Under the pieces are notes generated by a model, which ran no database searches, was not told the origin of the DNA, and saw only the letters and a program-made list of their open reading frames with translations. A DNA stretch of 64,000 nt, from NCBI GenBank assembly GCA_036495095.1, contig DASXNK010000106.1, forward strand, positions 1 to 64,000, given 5' to 3'. Positions 7,726-15,573 of this stretch are shown here, piece by piece. How positions within the stretch are numbered: the first letter of the stretch is position 1; every line of letters starts with the position of its first letter. The DNA is from Candidatus Dormiibacterota bacterium (GTDB lineage: Bacteria > Chloroflexota > Dormibacteria > Aeolococcales > Aeolococcaceae). Made by a program: the position numbers and the translations under genes.

Positions 7726-8571
7726 ATGGCCGACGACATCCTCGACCGGGTGCGCAGCTTCGCAACCCGCGGTGACGAGCAGCCGGCGGAGGAGGCCGCC
7801 GAGGAGCCGGCCGGCACCGAGACGCCCGAGACGGCAGCCGAGCAAGGAGCGCAGCAGGAGATGGCGATGAGCGATGCCCAGGCGGGCCCCGGGGTCCAGG
7901 AGGGCGGCGCCGCCCCCACCACCGGCCGCGGAGGCGGCGCGCTGGGCCCGGCGGGGATCATCCGGGCCTGCCCCATCCCGTCCGGAGCGGTGATCTTCGG
8001 CGAGCTCACCTCCGCCTTCGTCGACGGGAGCCGCCTGGTCCGCTTCCTCGCCGAGCGCCGCCACACCGGCGCGGTCGTCGACGCCGGCCGCACCCGGGTG
8101 CAGGTCGCCCTCCTCCACGAGGGCGCCGCGGTCGGGCTGGTGGCGGTCGGCGACGGGGCCACCCGCCGGGTCGACACCCTGTCCCTCTCCGCCCCGGGGT
8201 CGGCGGACGAGCATCAGCTCACCGTGCTCACCTACCGGCCGGAGATCACCCTGGCGCTGGCCCAGCTGATCAACATGCCGGAGCGCTTCGATCGGATGCA
8301 CGGCTCCTTCGTCGACCTCCCCGCGCTGCTCTCGTTCCTGCGCCGGGAGCGGGCCAACGGCGCGGTGCGGGTCACCACCGGCGAGGACGCGGGGGTCATC
8401 CTGCTGCGCGCCGGCGAGGTGCTCGGTGGCTACACCCGGCACCTGCCCGAGCTGGACGACGAGGAGGTCGTGTTCCCGCTCGCCAAGGCCGCCGACGCCG
8501 AGGTCGACGTGTGTGTCGGTGCGCTGTCGCTGCCACCCCCCTCGATCCCGGTGGCGTCCATCCTCGGCTGA
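7726..8571 (+). CDS. PATAN/DUF4388-like regulatory protein (paralogue of 53579-54787)
   Basis: 281-residue soluble protein. The first 75 residues are acidic, Ala/Glu-rich and probably disordered. The rest holds two related alpha/beta units (about 90-170 and 180-265), each with the pattern 'F-V-D-x-x-x-L-x-x-F-L ... G-A-V ... L-L-x-x-G'. The C-terminal unit is clearly similar to the C-terminal part of the protein at 53579-54787 (both have GVILLR followed by a short loop and G-x-Y-T-H/R). That points to the same family of DUF4388-type modules, often found with two-component and gliding systems. The ATG start precedes MADDILDRV. It runs with the lipoprotein gene 13 bases downstream. Confidence 0.65.
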   Translation: MADDILDRVRSFATRGDEQPAEEAAEEPAGTETPETAAEQGAQQEMAMSDAQAGPGVQEGGAAPTTGRGGGALGPAGIIRACPIPSGAVIFGELTSAFVDGSRLVRFLAERRHTGAVVDAGRTRVQVALLHEGAAVGLVAVGDGATRRVDTLSLSAPGSADEHQLTVLTYRPEITLALAQLINMPERFDRMHGSFVDLPALLSFLRRERANGAVRVTTGEDAGVILLRAGEVLGGYTRHLPELDDEEVVFPLAKAADAEVDVCVGALSLPPPSIPVASILG

Positions 8572-8584
8572 TCCGGGAACCCGG

Positions 8585-9124
8585 GTGCCGCCGCTCCGGC
8601 TCCTCATCGCGCTGGCGACCGCGCTGCTGGCGCTGCTCGCCGCCTGCGGTGGCAGTCCCGCGGGCGGTCCCGGCAGTCACGACAGTCCCGAGGGCGCGGT
8701 GCGCGGCTTCCTCGGCGCGGTGGCGGCCAACGACGTCAACGAGGCGCTCAACTGGATCCCGCCGGCGCAGCGCACCCAGGCGTCGAACCTCCTCAACGGC
8801 AGGGAGGGGGTGAAGGTGTCCTTCCGGGTGGAGCACGTCGAGGTCGGCGCCGCCACCGTCGACCGCGACCATCCCGACCAGGCGATGGTCCCGGTCAAGG
8901 GCCAGGCGTCGGCCTGCGTCAACGGCGGCTCCGGCGACCTCGCCTCGCTGAACACCTGTTTCCCCTTCTCGAAGTTCGCCCAGACGGCGGGGTCCGACCA
9001 GGTCTCCTGCGTGCGCATCGGCGGCCAGTGGTACGTCGACATCGGCTCCGGCAGCGACGCCCCCGCCCCCGAGCCCTCGCCGTCCCCGACCCCCGCGGGC
9101 GGGTCCCCCAGCCCGCACGGCTGA
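8585..9124 (+). CDS. putative lipoprotein, unknown function
   Basis: 179-residue exported protein. Residues 4-20 form a Leu/Ala signal peptide ending in the lipobox LAAC, with Cys21 as the acylated residue. The mature part has an NTF2-like start (SPEGAVRGFLGAVAAND), typical of small extracytoplasmic lipoproteins with a cystatin/NTF2 fold, then two further Cys that could pair. The tail is Pro/Ser-rich. The GTG start at 8585 is the one that gives a proper signal peptide. It lies 13 bases after the PATAN-like gene, so the two are probably cotranscribed. Confidence 0.75.
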   Translation: MPPLRLLIALATALLALLAACGGSPAGGPGSHDSPEGAVRGFLGAVAANDVNEALNWIPPAQRTQASNLLNGREGVKVSFRVEHVEVGAATVDRDHPDQAMVPVKGQASACVNGGSGDLASLNTCFPFSKFAQTAGSDQVSCVRIGGQWYVDIGSGSDAPAPEPSPSPTPAGGSPSPHG

Positions 9125-9191
9125 GCGCGCCGCGACACCGGCGTCAGGGCGGCGCCGAGCGAACGTGACGCGTCCCGAAGTGGGCGAGGCG

Positions 9192-9286
9192 TACCATTGA
9201 CCCTCCGGTCGCACCCCGCGGGGAGGCGCGGGTCGCTGTCGCGGAGGTTGTCGTGAGCCTGTCGGAGCCACCATGGCGTCGCTGCG
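9192..9286 (+). promoter_or_regulatory. promoter and structured leader of the MgtE-N/CBS-NRAMP operon
   Basis: TACCAT at 9192-9197 resembles a -10 box and would start a leader of about 80 bases, long for this window. The leader can fold: CTCCG (9203-9207) pairs with CGGAG (9263-9267), enclosing the stem CCCGCG/CGCGGG (9215-9220 with 9227-9232). A five-codon reading frame (ATG at 9273, product MASLR) stops at TGA 9288-9290, overlapping the TTG start of the main gene. It does not match a riboswitch class I know. An ion-sensing leader or coupling peptide is a hypothesis. Confidence 0.3.
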
Positions 9287-10534
9287 TTGATCTTTCTCAG
9301 CGACTTCCTGCGCGCCGACGTGGTCGACGTCCATCAGAGGACCGTCGGCAAGGTCCGTGACCTGATCGTGCGCATGGGCGATCCGTACCCCACGGTCATC
9401 GCCCTCGCGGTGCGCGGTCACTCGGCCCCGGCGACCATCGACTGGAGCGTGGTCCGCGCCTGGGAGAACCGCGAGATCAGCCTCGGCGTCGGCGCCGCCG
9501 ACCTCAGGGAGCACGAGCCCGTGCCCGAGGAGGTCTGGCTGAGCCGCGACATCCTCGACAAGCAGATCGTCGACACCGACGGCCGCCGGGTGGTGCGGGT
9601 CAACGACCTCCAGCTCCAGCAGAGCAACGGCTCGGTGCTGCTGGTGGGGGTGGACATCGGCACCCGCGGACTGCTCCGCCGGCTCAACGCCGAGCACGTG
9701 GGCCGGCGGCTGCGCCGACTCGCCGGCGGCGACCTCCCCCAGCGGCTGATCAGCTGGGACGCGGTCGACACGCTGCACAGCGACGAGCGCTCGGTGAAGC
9801 TGCGCATCAGCCACCGCAAGCTCTCGAAGATGCATCCCGCCGACATCGCCGAGATCGTCGGCCAGCTCGGCGGCCGCGACCGGGAGGCGATCTTCGCCAG
9901 CCTCGACGACGAGATCGCCGCCGACACCCTCGAGGAGTCGTCCGACGAGGTGCAGGCGCAGATCCTCGCCCGGCTCGACGACGAGCGCGCCGCCGACATC
10001 CTCGAGGCGATGTCGCCGGACGAGGCCGCCGACCTGCTCGCCGACCTCCCCGAGGAACGCCGCGAGCAGCTGATCGCCAAGATGGAGGCCGAGGAGGCCG
10101 AGGACGTCGAGGAGCTGCTCGCCTACGGTGAGGACACCGCCGGCGGCCTGATGACCACCGAGTACGTGGCCATCCCCGCCAGCCTCACCGCGGCCGAGGC
10201 GATCGACCGCCTCCGCGAGCTCGAACCCGACGCCGAGTCGATCTACTACGTGTACGTGATCGACGACGACGAGCGGCTGCTCGGGGTGCTGAGCCTCCGC
10301 GACCTCATCGTCGCCAAGCCGGCGACCCCGATCGCCGACCTGATGATCAAGCGGGTCATCGCCGTGCCCCTCGACGCCCGGCCTGAGGACGTGGCCGCGG
10401 TGATCGCCAAGTACAACCTCCTCGCCGTCCCGGTTGTGGACGACGACGACCGTATCCAGGGGATCGTCACCATCGACGACGCCCTCGACACGGTCATGCC
10501 CGCCGGGCTGAAGCGGAGGGCCAGGGCGCTGTGA
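9287..10534 (+). CDS. soluble PRC-barrel/MgtE-N/CBS protein, putative Mg2+ sensor subunit
   Basis: 415-residue cytoplasmic protein with the regulatory half of an MgtE magnesium channel but no membrane domain. Residues 1-80 look like a PRC-barrel, followed by a second beta-rich repeat (about 85-165). Residues 178-275 are the MgtE N superhelical domain (KMHPADIAEIV, repeated E-x-A-A-D-I/L-L-E-x-M). Two CBS domains follow (about 285-405). In MgtE the N and CBS domains bind Mg2+ and gate the pore. The TTG start at 9287 is the best available; the upstream ATG at 9273 is in another frame and ends after five codons. The NRAMP-like gene follows 71 bases downstream, which suggests that this protein regulates that transporter. 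Confidence 0.85.
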   Translation: MIFLSDFLRADVVDVHQRTVGKVRDLIVRMGDPYPTVIALAVRGHSAPATIDWSVVRAWENREISLGVGAADLREHEPVPEEVWLSRDILDKQIVDTDGRRVVRVNDLQLQQSNGSVLLVGVDIGTRGLLRRLNAEHVGRRLRRLAGGDLPQRLISWDAVDTLHSDERSVKLRISHRKLSKMHPADIAEIVGQLGGRDREAIFASLDDEIAADTLEESSDEVQAQILARLDDERAADILEAMSPDEAADLLADLPEERREQLIAKMEAEEAEDVEELLAYGEDTAGGLMTTEYVAIPASLTAAEAIDRLRELEPDAESIYYVYVIDDDERLLGVLSLRDLIVAKPATPIADLMIKRVIAVPLDARPEDVAAVIAKYNLLAVPVVDDDDRIQGIVTIDDALDTVMPAGLKRRARAL

Positions 10535-10605
10535 CCACCCCGCGGATTCCGCACCCGGCCACGGCGAATTCGCGGGGGCCCCGGTGGTGAGCCGGCGGCG
10601 GTGCG

Positions 10606-11949
10606 ATGAAGACGCCCCCTCAGACCGCCGCCCTGCGCCGCAAGGCCGAGGAGGCGATCGCGGCGCGCCGTGAGCGCCGGTCCGCCCATCCCCGCCGCTT
10701 CGCCGGGGCGCGCAAGTACCTGGCGATCATCGGCCCCGGCCTGATCGTCGCCAATGCCGGCAACGACGCCGGCGGCATCTTCACCTACAGCAACACCGGG
10801 TCCAAGTACGGCCTCAACCTGCTCTGGACCTTCCTGCCCATCCTGCTCGCGCTGATCGTCACCCAGGAGATGGTGGCCCGGCTCGGCTGCGTGACCGGCA
10901 AGGGGCTGATGGACCTGATCCGCGAACGCTTCGGGGTGCGCTGGACGCTCTTCGCCTCGGTGGTGGTGATCGTCGCCAACGGCGGCACCGTGCTCGCCGA
11001 GTTCGCCGGCATCGGGGGCGCGCTGGGCCTGCTCGGCGTGCCCCTGCCCGTCGCCGTGCTGAGCGCGGCGCTGATGATCGGGGTGCTGGTGCTGCGCGCC
11101 AACCGCCGGCTGGTGGAACGGGTGTTCCTGGCGATGGGGCTGACCTTCGTCAGCTACATCGTCACCGCATTCATGGTGCCCCACAGCTGGGCCGAGGTCG
11201 CCCACGCACTGGTGGTCCCCACCCTCTCCCATCCGCCGATCCGCCCCGGCGCCACCTCCTACACCACCGACGTCATCACCCTGATCGGCACCACCATCAC
11301 GCCCTACATGCAGCTCTTCCTGCAGTCGTCGATCGTCGACAAGGGCACCTCGGAGAAGGAGCTGGGCTACGCCCGCGCCGACGTGATCAGCGGGTCGGCG
11401 TTCGCGGTGATGGTGGCGATCTTCATCGTCATCACCACCGCCTACACGCTCAACAGGGCGGGTTTCGCCGGGCAGGACCTGAGCAGCGCCACCGACGCCG
11501 CCCGCGCGCTCCAGCCCCTGGCCGGCGCCCACGCCACCCAGCTCTTCGCCATCGGCCTGCTCGGCGCCTCGCTGCTGGCGGCGGCGGTGCTGCCGCTGAG
11601 CACCGCCTTCGTCGTCTGCGAGGCCTTCGGGGCCGAGCGCAGCGTCCAGAGCCGCTTCGGCGAGGCGCCGCTCTTCTTCGGCCTCTTCATCCTGCTGCTC
11701 GCGACCGGTGCGATCACCGTGGCGCTGCTCGGACCCTCGTCGATCGCCGCGGTGGCGATCGGCACCCAGACCCTCGACGGCGTGCTGCTGCCGGTGCTGC
11801 TGGTGTTCATCCTCATCCTCGCCAACGACCGGCGGCTGCTCGGCCGCTACCGCAACGGGCCGGTCAACAACGCGATCGCCGGGGCGCTCACGGTGGTGCT
11901 CTCGGCGCTGACCGCCTACCTGGTGCTGACCACGCTCACCGGGCTGTAG
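10606..11949 (+). CDS. NRAMP-family divalent metal transporter of non-canonical type (candidate Mg2+ transporter)
   Basis: 447-residue membrane protein with about 11 membrane segments after a basic 38-residue N terminus. It aligns with NRAMP/MntH, but the metal-site motifs differ. The TM1 motif DPGN is DAGG here (Asp54 kept, Asn replaced by Gly57). The TM6 motif MPH reads TPY, so the Met that selects for transition metals is missing. The Asn-to-Gly and Met loss resemble the NRAMP-related magnesium transporters (NRMT) described in other bacteria. The upstream MgtE-N/CBS protein fits magnesium. The ATG at 10606 follows the GTGCG of a weak ribosome site. Its end overlaps the convergent kinase gene by 14 bases. 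Substrate is inferred, the fold is not. Confidence 0.88.
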   Translation: MKTPPQTAALRRKAEEAIAARRERRSAHPRRFAGARKYLAIIGPGLIVANAGNDAGGIFTYSNTGSKYGLNLLWTFLPILLALIVTQEMVARLGCVTGKGLMDLIRERFGVRWTLFASVVVIVANGGTVLAEFAGIGGALGLLGVPLPVAVLSAALMIGVLVLRANRRLVERVFLAMGLTFVSYIVTAFMVPHSWAEVAHALVVPTLSHPPIRPGATSYTTDVITLIGTTITPYMQLFLQSSIVDKGTSEKELGYARADVISGSAFAVMVAIFIVITTAYTLNRAGFAGQDLSSATDAARALQPLAGAHATQLFAIGLLGASLLAAAVLPLSTAFVVCEAFGAERSVQSRFGEAPLFFGLFILLLATGAITVALLGPSSIAAVAIGTQTLDGVLLPVLLVFILILANDRRLLGRYRNGPVNNAIAGALTVVLSALTAYLVLTTLTGL

Positions 11950-12829
11950 GGGCGCCGTCCCGGGACACCGGGGGGTCGAGCAGTCCCTCGGGTCCGAAGC
12001 GGGAGATCGCCTGGGCGGCGCGGGCCAGCCCGGCGTCGAGGGCCTCGACGAGGTGGTCGAGCGGGTCCAGCTCGGCGCGGGCGCAGGCGCCGAGGAAGCC
12101 GCCCGCGAGGGCGTCGCCGGCGCCGGTGGGATCGACCACCGCGCCCACCGGGTGGGCGGCGCGCTCCACCACCTCGGTGGCGGTCACGCAGGCTGCTCCC
12201 AGCGGGCCCGCCTTCACCACCACCACCCGCAGCCGGCTCCGGCCGCAGAGCGCCGCCGCCGACTCCCGCCACTCGGCGGCGGGCCTGTCGCTGAGCGCGG
12301 CGAGCTCGGTCCGGTTGAGGAAGAGGACGTCGGCGCTCTCCGCCACCTTCACGACGCGGTCGCGCTCAGGGCCGCCGATGTACACGGTCATGCTGTCGGC
12401 GCCGACCACCCGCGCCCCCGACTGGGCGAGCGCCTCGAGCTGAGAGGCCGGCGGCATGCTCCCCAGGAAGAGCACCTCGGCGGCGGCGGCGATGCCGTCC
12501 AGCCGCGGTCGCCAGGAGGCGTACGCGCCCGCCTCGGCGTGCTCGCAGGCGGTCACCCAGCGCTCGAAGTCGTGAATGGCGCGCCAGCGGAAGGTGGGCT
12601 CGCCACTGACCTCGAGGCCGTCGAGGTCGACCCCCGCGCCGCCGGCGATCTCGCGCAGCCGGGCCTCGCCGTCACGGCCCACCACCCCGACGATGCGCAC
12701 CGGTGCGAAGGGGGCGGCGGCGAGCGAGAAGTAGACCGCCGAGCCGCCCTGCAGATCGGTGGCGCGGCCCGCCGGGGTGGTGACGTCGTCGATGGTCACC
12801 GTCCCGGTCGCCGTGATCGCCCAGGCCAC
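11936..12829 (-). CDS. PfkB-family carbohydrate kinase
   Basis: 297-residue ribokinase-like sugar or nucleoside kinase. The C-terminal signature DPTGAGDALAGGF carries the catalytic Asp. The N-terminal region has the usual D-x-x-x-x-P-G-G-x-A pattern in diverged form (TDLQGGSAVYFSLAAA). The length is normal for the family. The GTG start at 12829 gives VAWAITATGTVTIDD, which matches the first beta strand. The substrate cannot be read from sequence. The gene for a small unknown protein lies 16 bases upstream on the same strand, so they may be cotranscribed. Confidence 0.87.
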   Translation of the reverse strand: MAWAITATGTVTIDDVTTPAGRATDLQGGSAVYFSLAAAPFAPVRIVGVVGRDGEARLREIAGGAGVDLDGLEVSGEPTFRWRAIHDFERWVTACEHAEAGAYASWRPRLDGIAAAAEVLFLGSMPPASQLEALAQSGARVVGADSMTVYIGGPERDRVVKVAESADVLFLNRTELAALSDRPAAEWRESAAALCGRSRLRVVVVKAGPLGAACVTATEVVERAAHPVGAVVDPTGAGDALAGGFLGACARAELDPLDHLVEALDAGLARAAQAISRFGPEGLLDPPVSRDGAPTAR

Positions 12830-12845
12830 CCCTCCCGGTTCCGGC

Positions 12846-13271
12846 TCAGCCGGCGTCGGCAGGGCTGCCCGCGACCGAGCGCGCGGGGGAGGCGGGGGCG
12901 AAGAGGGGGATGATCCGCGCCGTCCGCGGCCGCCGCTCGTCGAGGCGGTGGCGGCAGATCTCCGCCTGGGCCGCGAAGAGCGCGTCGCTGGCGTGGTCGG
13001 GGCGCCGGCTCGAGCCCAGCCCGTCGCGGAGCGCCGGGTCGATCTCGCCGACGAAGCGCACCACCGAGGCCCACACCTGGCCGGGAAGGAGGGCGTATCC
13101 GCGCACCCGGCACTCCTCGACGAGGTCGAGGATGAGGTCGGACTCGCGCAGCCGGCTGTGCCAGCGCAGCTCGCGCTCGCGCCGGAACGACGCCAGCCGG
13201 CGGAGGTTCTCGAGCTCGGCCGCGGTCCGCGCGAGCGGGCCTGCGAAGCGGGACGCCGCGTGCTGGAGCAT
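12846..13271 (-). CDS. conserved helical protein, unknown function
   Basis: 141-residue, mostly helical, Arg/Leu-rich soluble protein that I do not recognise. The N-terminal 55 residues (RTAAELENLRRLASFRRERELRWHSRLRESDLILDLVEE) could form a coiled coil. No cofactor motif or membrane segment is seen. The ATG at 13271 is supported by TACAAT six bases upstream, giving a leaderless mRNA. It ends 16 bases before the PfkB kinase start, suggesting one transcript. Confidence 0.6.
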   Translation of the reverse strand: MLQHAASRFAGPLARTAAELENLRRLASFRRERELRWHSRLRESDLILDLVEECRVRGYALLPGQVWASVVRFVGEIDPALRDGLGSSRRPDHASDALFAAQAEICRHRLDERRPRTARIIPLFAPASPARSVAGSPADAG

Positions 13272-13277
13272 CGCCGC

Positions 13278-13283
13278 ATTGTA
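13278..13283 (-). promoter_or_regulatory. -10 box, leaderless promoter of the gene starting at 13271
   Basis: TACAAT on the minus strand, six bases before ATG 13271. Confidence 0.5.
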
Positions 13284-13321
13284 GTACCCGACCCGCGCGG
13301 ATCCCCCCCTGCCCGAACGCC

Positions 13322-13954
13322 TCAGCGCGCGGCCGCGGAGCGGGGGTAGCAGATCGAACGCCAGCCGTCGGGGGCGGCGACGAGGTGGACAGTTCGTGAC
13401 AGCGTGGCCGCCCGCGCGGTGGACAGGCGCACCCGGTAGTCGACCTCCAGCTCGGCGACGTCGCGGTGGACGCAGCCGCCGTCCTCGTCGACCCACTCGG
13501 CGAGGTAGCGCACCTCGCGGACCAGCAGGCCGAGCAGGTTCCCGGCGGACGCCGCCTGCTCGGCGGCGAAGGCCTCGGCGGAGCCCCAGCGGTCCTGGCA
13601 GGCGGAGGCGAGCAGCGTGAAGGCGCCGTCGAAGTGGCCCTCGCGGAGCAGCTCGACGAACCGCTCCTCGGAGCCGGCGGGCCCCGCGCCGGGGGCGGTG
13701 CCGGCGTCGCGGCATCCCGGCGGCGGTGGCGGCGCGTCCCGGGCGGCGAGCATTGCGGCGACCTTGCGCCCCACCGACTCGCCCTCGGCGGCGCCGCCGG
13801 AGGCCTCGACCAGGGTGCTCGCCGTGCCCGTGGTCCGCGACCAGAAGGTGCGGGTCTGGGGGTCGACGAGGACGGTGTCGGGATCGGCGACCGGATCGGC
13901 GTCGACGAGAACCGGAAACGCCTCTCGCCAGCGGCGCAGCAGATCGGTCAGCAC
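13322..13954 (-). CDS. hypothetical protein
   Basis: 210-residue soluble protein with no family I recognise. Residues 1-70 contain an alpha/beta segment with DADPVADPDTVLVDPQ. A Pro/Gly-rich linker (75-95) separates a second domain (100-205) that reads like an NTF2-fold unit (ERFVELLREGHFDGAFTLLASACQDRWG, then strands EVDYRVRL and DGWRSICY). The start is GTG at 13954; alternatives are unclear because no strong ribosome site is present. It stands 50 bases from the next gene on the same strand. The domain reading is tentative. Confidence 0.55.
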   Translation of the reverse strand: MLTDLLRRWREAFPVLVDADPVADPDTVLVDPQTRTFWSRTTGTASTLVEASGGAAEGESVGRKVAAMLAARDAPPPPPGCRDAGTAPGAGPAGSEERFVELLREGHFDGAFTLLASACQDRWGSAEAFAAEQAASAGNLLGLLVREVRYLAEWVDEDGGCVHRDVAELEVDYRVRLSTARAATLSRTVHLVAAPDGWRSICYPRSAAAR

Positions 13955-14009
13955 GGAAGCCGGGGAACCCGCATGCGGGTCCTAGGGTACCCCGCCCCGG
14001 CCCGGAGCG

Positions 14010-14327
14010 TCACCCGCCTCCGATCGCCAGCACCCGCTGCAGCTCGGCGGAGTCGACGGTGCCCGCGGCGAGGAGCACCTCGAGCTCCTCGCGGAGCTCG
14101 ATCAGGCGGTCGACGGGGAGGTCGCCGAGCAGCGCCTCGAGCTGGTCGAGGCGGCGCAGCACCCCCTCGTCGACGCGCACCGGGGCGGCGGGCCGCCGGC
14201 GCGCCGGCCGGGCCGCCGGCTTCGGGGTCGCCGCCGCGGCCCGCTCGCGGGGCGCCCGCCGGGGCGCGGGAGCCGGCGGCCCGCCGAAGAGCGCGTCCGC
14301 GCTCGGCACCTCAATCCGTCGGGGCAC
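14010..14327 (-). CDS. small Pro/Ala-rich protein downstream of orphan ParA
   Basis: 105-residue protein. The N-terminal 60 residues are Pro, Ala and Arg rich and likely disordered. The C-terminal 45 residues form an amphipathic Leu-rich helix pair (VLRRLDQLEALLGDLPVDRLIELREELEVLL cannot be split by any membrane segment). The GTG start at 14327 lies within the end of the ParA gene (17-base overlap), so translation is coupled. A small basic/helical partner of a ParA-type ATPase is a common arrangement. No ParB-like motif is present. Function unknown. Confidence 0.55.
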   Translation of the reverse strand: MPRRIEVPSADALFGGPPAPAPRRAPRERAAAATPKPAARPARRRPAAPVRVDEGVLRRLDQLEALLGDLPVDRLIELREELEVLLAAGTVDSAELQRVLAIGGG

Positions 14328-15078
14328 GCCGCAGCACCTCCTCCGCCAGCTGCCGGTAGGCCCGGGCGCCGGGGGAGCGCCCATCGTACTCGAGGATGCT
14401 CACGCCCCCGGCGCTGGCCTCGGGGAAGCGCACCGAGGTGCGGACCACGGTGTCGAAGACGAGCCCGCCGAAGCGCTCGCGCACCCGGCTGAGCACCTCC
14501 TCGCTGTGCACCGCCCGCCCCCGCTGCATGGTGCCGAGGATGCCGCCGACCCGCAGGCCGGGGTTGAGGGTGGAGCGCACCGAGGCGACGGTCCCGAGCA
14601 GCGCCCGCATGCCCCCCAGGGCGAGGAAGTCGAGCTGCAGGGGAACCAGCACCTCGCCGGCGGCGGCGAGCGCGTTGACGGTGAGCATCCCCAGGGTCGG
14701 AGGGCAGTCGACCACCATCGCGTCGAAGCGGTGGTGGAGGGGCTGGAGCGCGGTGCGCAGCCGCAGCCCCCCGGCGGGTGCCGAGGCCAGCCCGGGCTCG
14801 ACCTCGCCGAGCCGCGCCGAGCCGGTGAGCAGCCACACCCGGGGGCGGGGGCGGCGCAGCACCTCCTCCGCGGCGGCGGCGCCCTCGAGGCACTCGCCCA
14901 GCCCGGGGCCGCCCTCGTCCGGGAACGCGCCGCACATCACCGTCAGCGCGGCCTGGGGGTCGAGGTCGACGAGCAGCACCCGCAAACCGGTCTCGGCGAG
15001 CGCGAATCCGAGGTTCTGGGTGGTGGTGCTCTTGCCCACGCCGCCCTTCTGATTGGCGATGGCGATCACCCGGGACAC
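14311..15078 (-). CDS. orphan ParA/MinD-family ATPase
   Basis: 255-residue ParA-type ATPase. The deviant Walker A motif KGGVGKST (residues 11-18), LLVDLDPQ and the DCPPTLG motif are intact. ParA proteins form ATP-dependent dimers on DNA or membrane and position plasmids, chromosomes or protein clusters. This copy differs from the chromosomal ParA at 35826 and has no ParB or parS beside it; instead it follows an Fe-S protein gene by 3 bases and overlaps a small helical protein gene. A cargo-positioning or regulatory role is more likely than origin segregation. The GTG start at 15078 places MSRVIAIANQKGG correctly. Confidence 0.85.
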   Translation of the reverse strand: MSRVIAIANQKGGVGKSTTTQNLGFALAETGLRVLLVDLDPQAALTVMCGAFPDEGGPGLGECLEGAAAAEEVLRRPRPRVWLLTGSARLGEVEPGLASAPAGGLRLRTALQPLHHRFDAMVVDCPPTLGMLTVNALAAAGEVLVPLQLDFLALGGMRALLGTVASVRSTLNPGLRVGGILGTMQRGRAVHSEEVLSRVRERFGGLVFDTVVRTSVRFPEASAGGVSILEYDGRSPGARAYRQLAEEVLRRAPTD

Positions 15079-15081
15079 CGG

Positions 15082-15573
15082 CTAGAGCACCGGTGGCGGC
15101 GTGGTCGGGAGGGGGGCGGGACGGCGGGGCGCCGGCGGCTCGACGCCGTCCCGCTCCAGCCGGTCGCGGACGAAGCCGCGCATCGCCTCGAGCGGGACGC
15201 CCATCGGGCAGACCGCGGCGCCCCTGCCCCAGTCGACGGCGTCGAGCGGGAGGTCGCGGGTCGCCCACAGCTCGGGGAGGCTGCGGGTGAGCTGCGAGGC
15301 GAGCCGCTCGGGCCGGACGTAGCCGGCCCGCGGGGTGGCGAGGCCACAGAGCCCGCAGCCGACACAGCGCCCGTGGGCGGCGAGCTGCGCGCGCTCGCCC
15401 GGGGTGACCGCGGTGATCCGGTCGGGGCCGTAGAGGGCCTCGAACCGGGCCAGGCCGGCGCCCGCCGAGCGGTGGATCACGAGCTCGGCGCCGCGGCGGG
15501 CCAGGTGGCGGCCGTACAGGGCGCCGAGGCGGCCGAGGGCGGTGGCGCGGCGCAGCCGCGGACGCTCAGACAT
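15082..15573 (-). CDS. 4Fe-4S cluster protein coupled to glycerol-3-phosphate dehydrogenase
   Basis: 163-residue protein. Cys70, Cys73 and Cys76 (CVGCGLC) with Cys122-Pro are the ligands of one [4Fe-4S] cluster. The rest is basic and has no membrane segment. Its ATG lies inside the end of the glycerol-3-phosphate dehydrogenase gene (8-base overlap), and that enzyme also has Fe-S ligands. By position it plays the electron-transfer role of GlpC, though it is far shorter and lacks the CCG motifs of GlpC, so that is inference. Confidence 0.7.
   Translation of the reverse strand: MSERPRLRRATALGRLGALYGRHLARRGAELVIHRSAGAGLARFEALYGPDRITAVTPGERAQLAAHGRCVGCGLCGLATPRAGYVRPERLASQLTRSLPELWATRDLPLDAVDWGRGAAVCPMGVPLEAMRGFVRDRLERDGVEPPAPRRPAPLPTTPPPVL

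Noticed and set aside
9273-9290. ATG 9273 as the start of the MgtE-N/CBS protein
   Set aside because: It is out of frame with the protein and ends at TGA after five codons.
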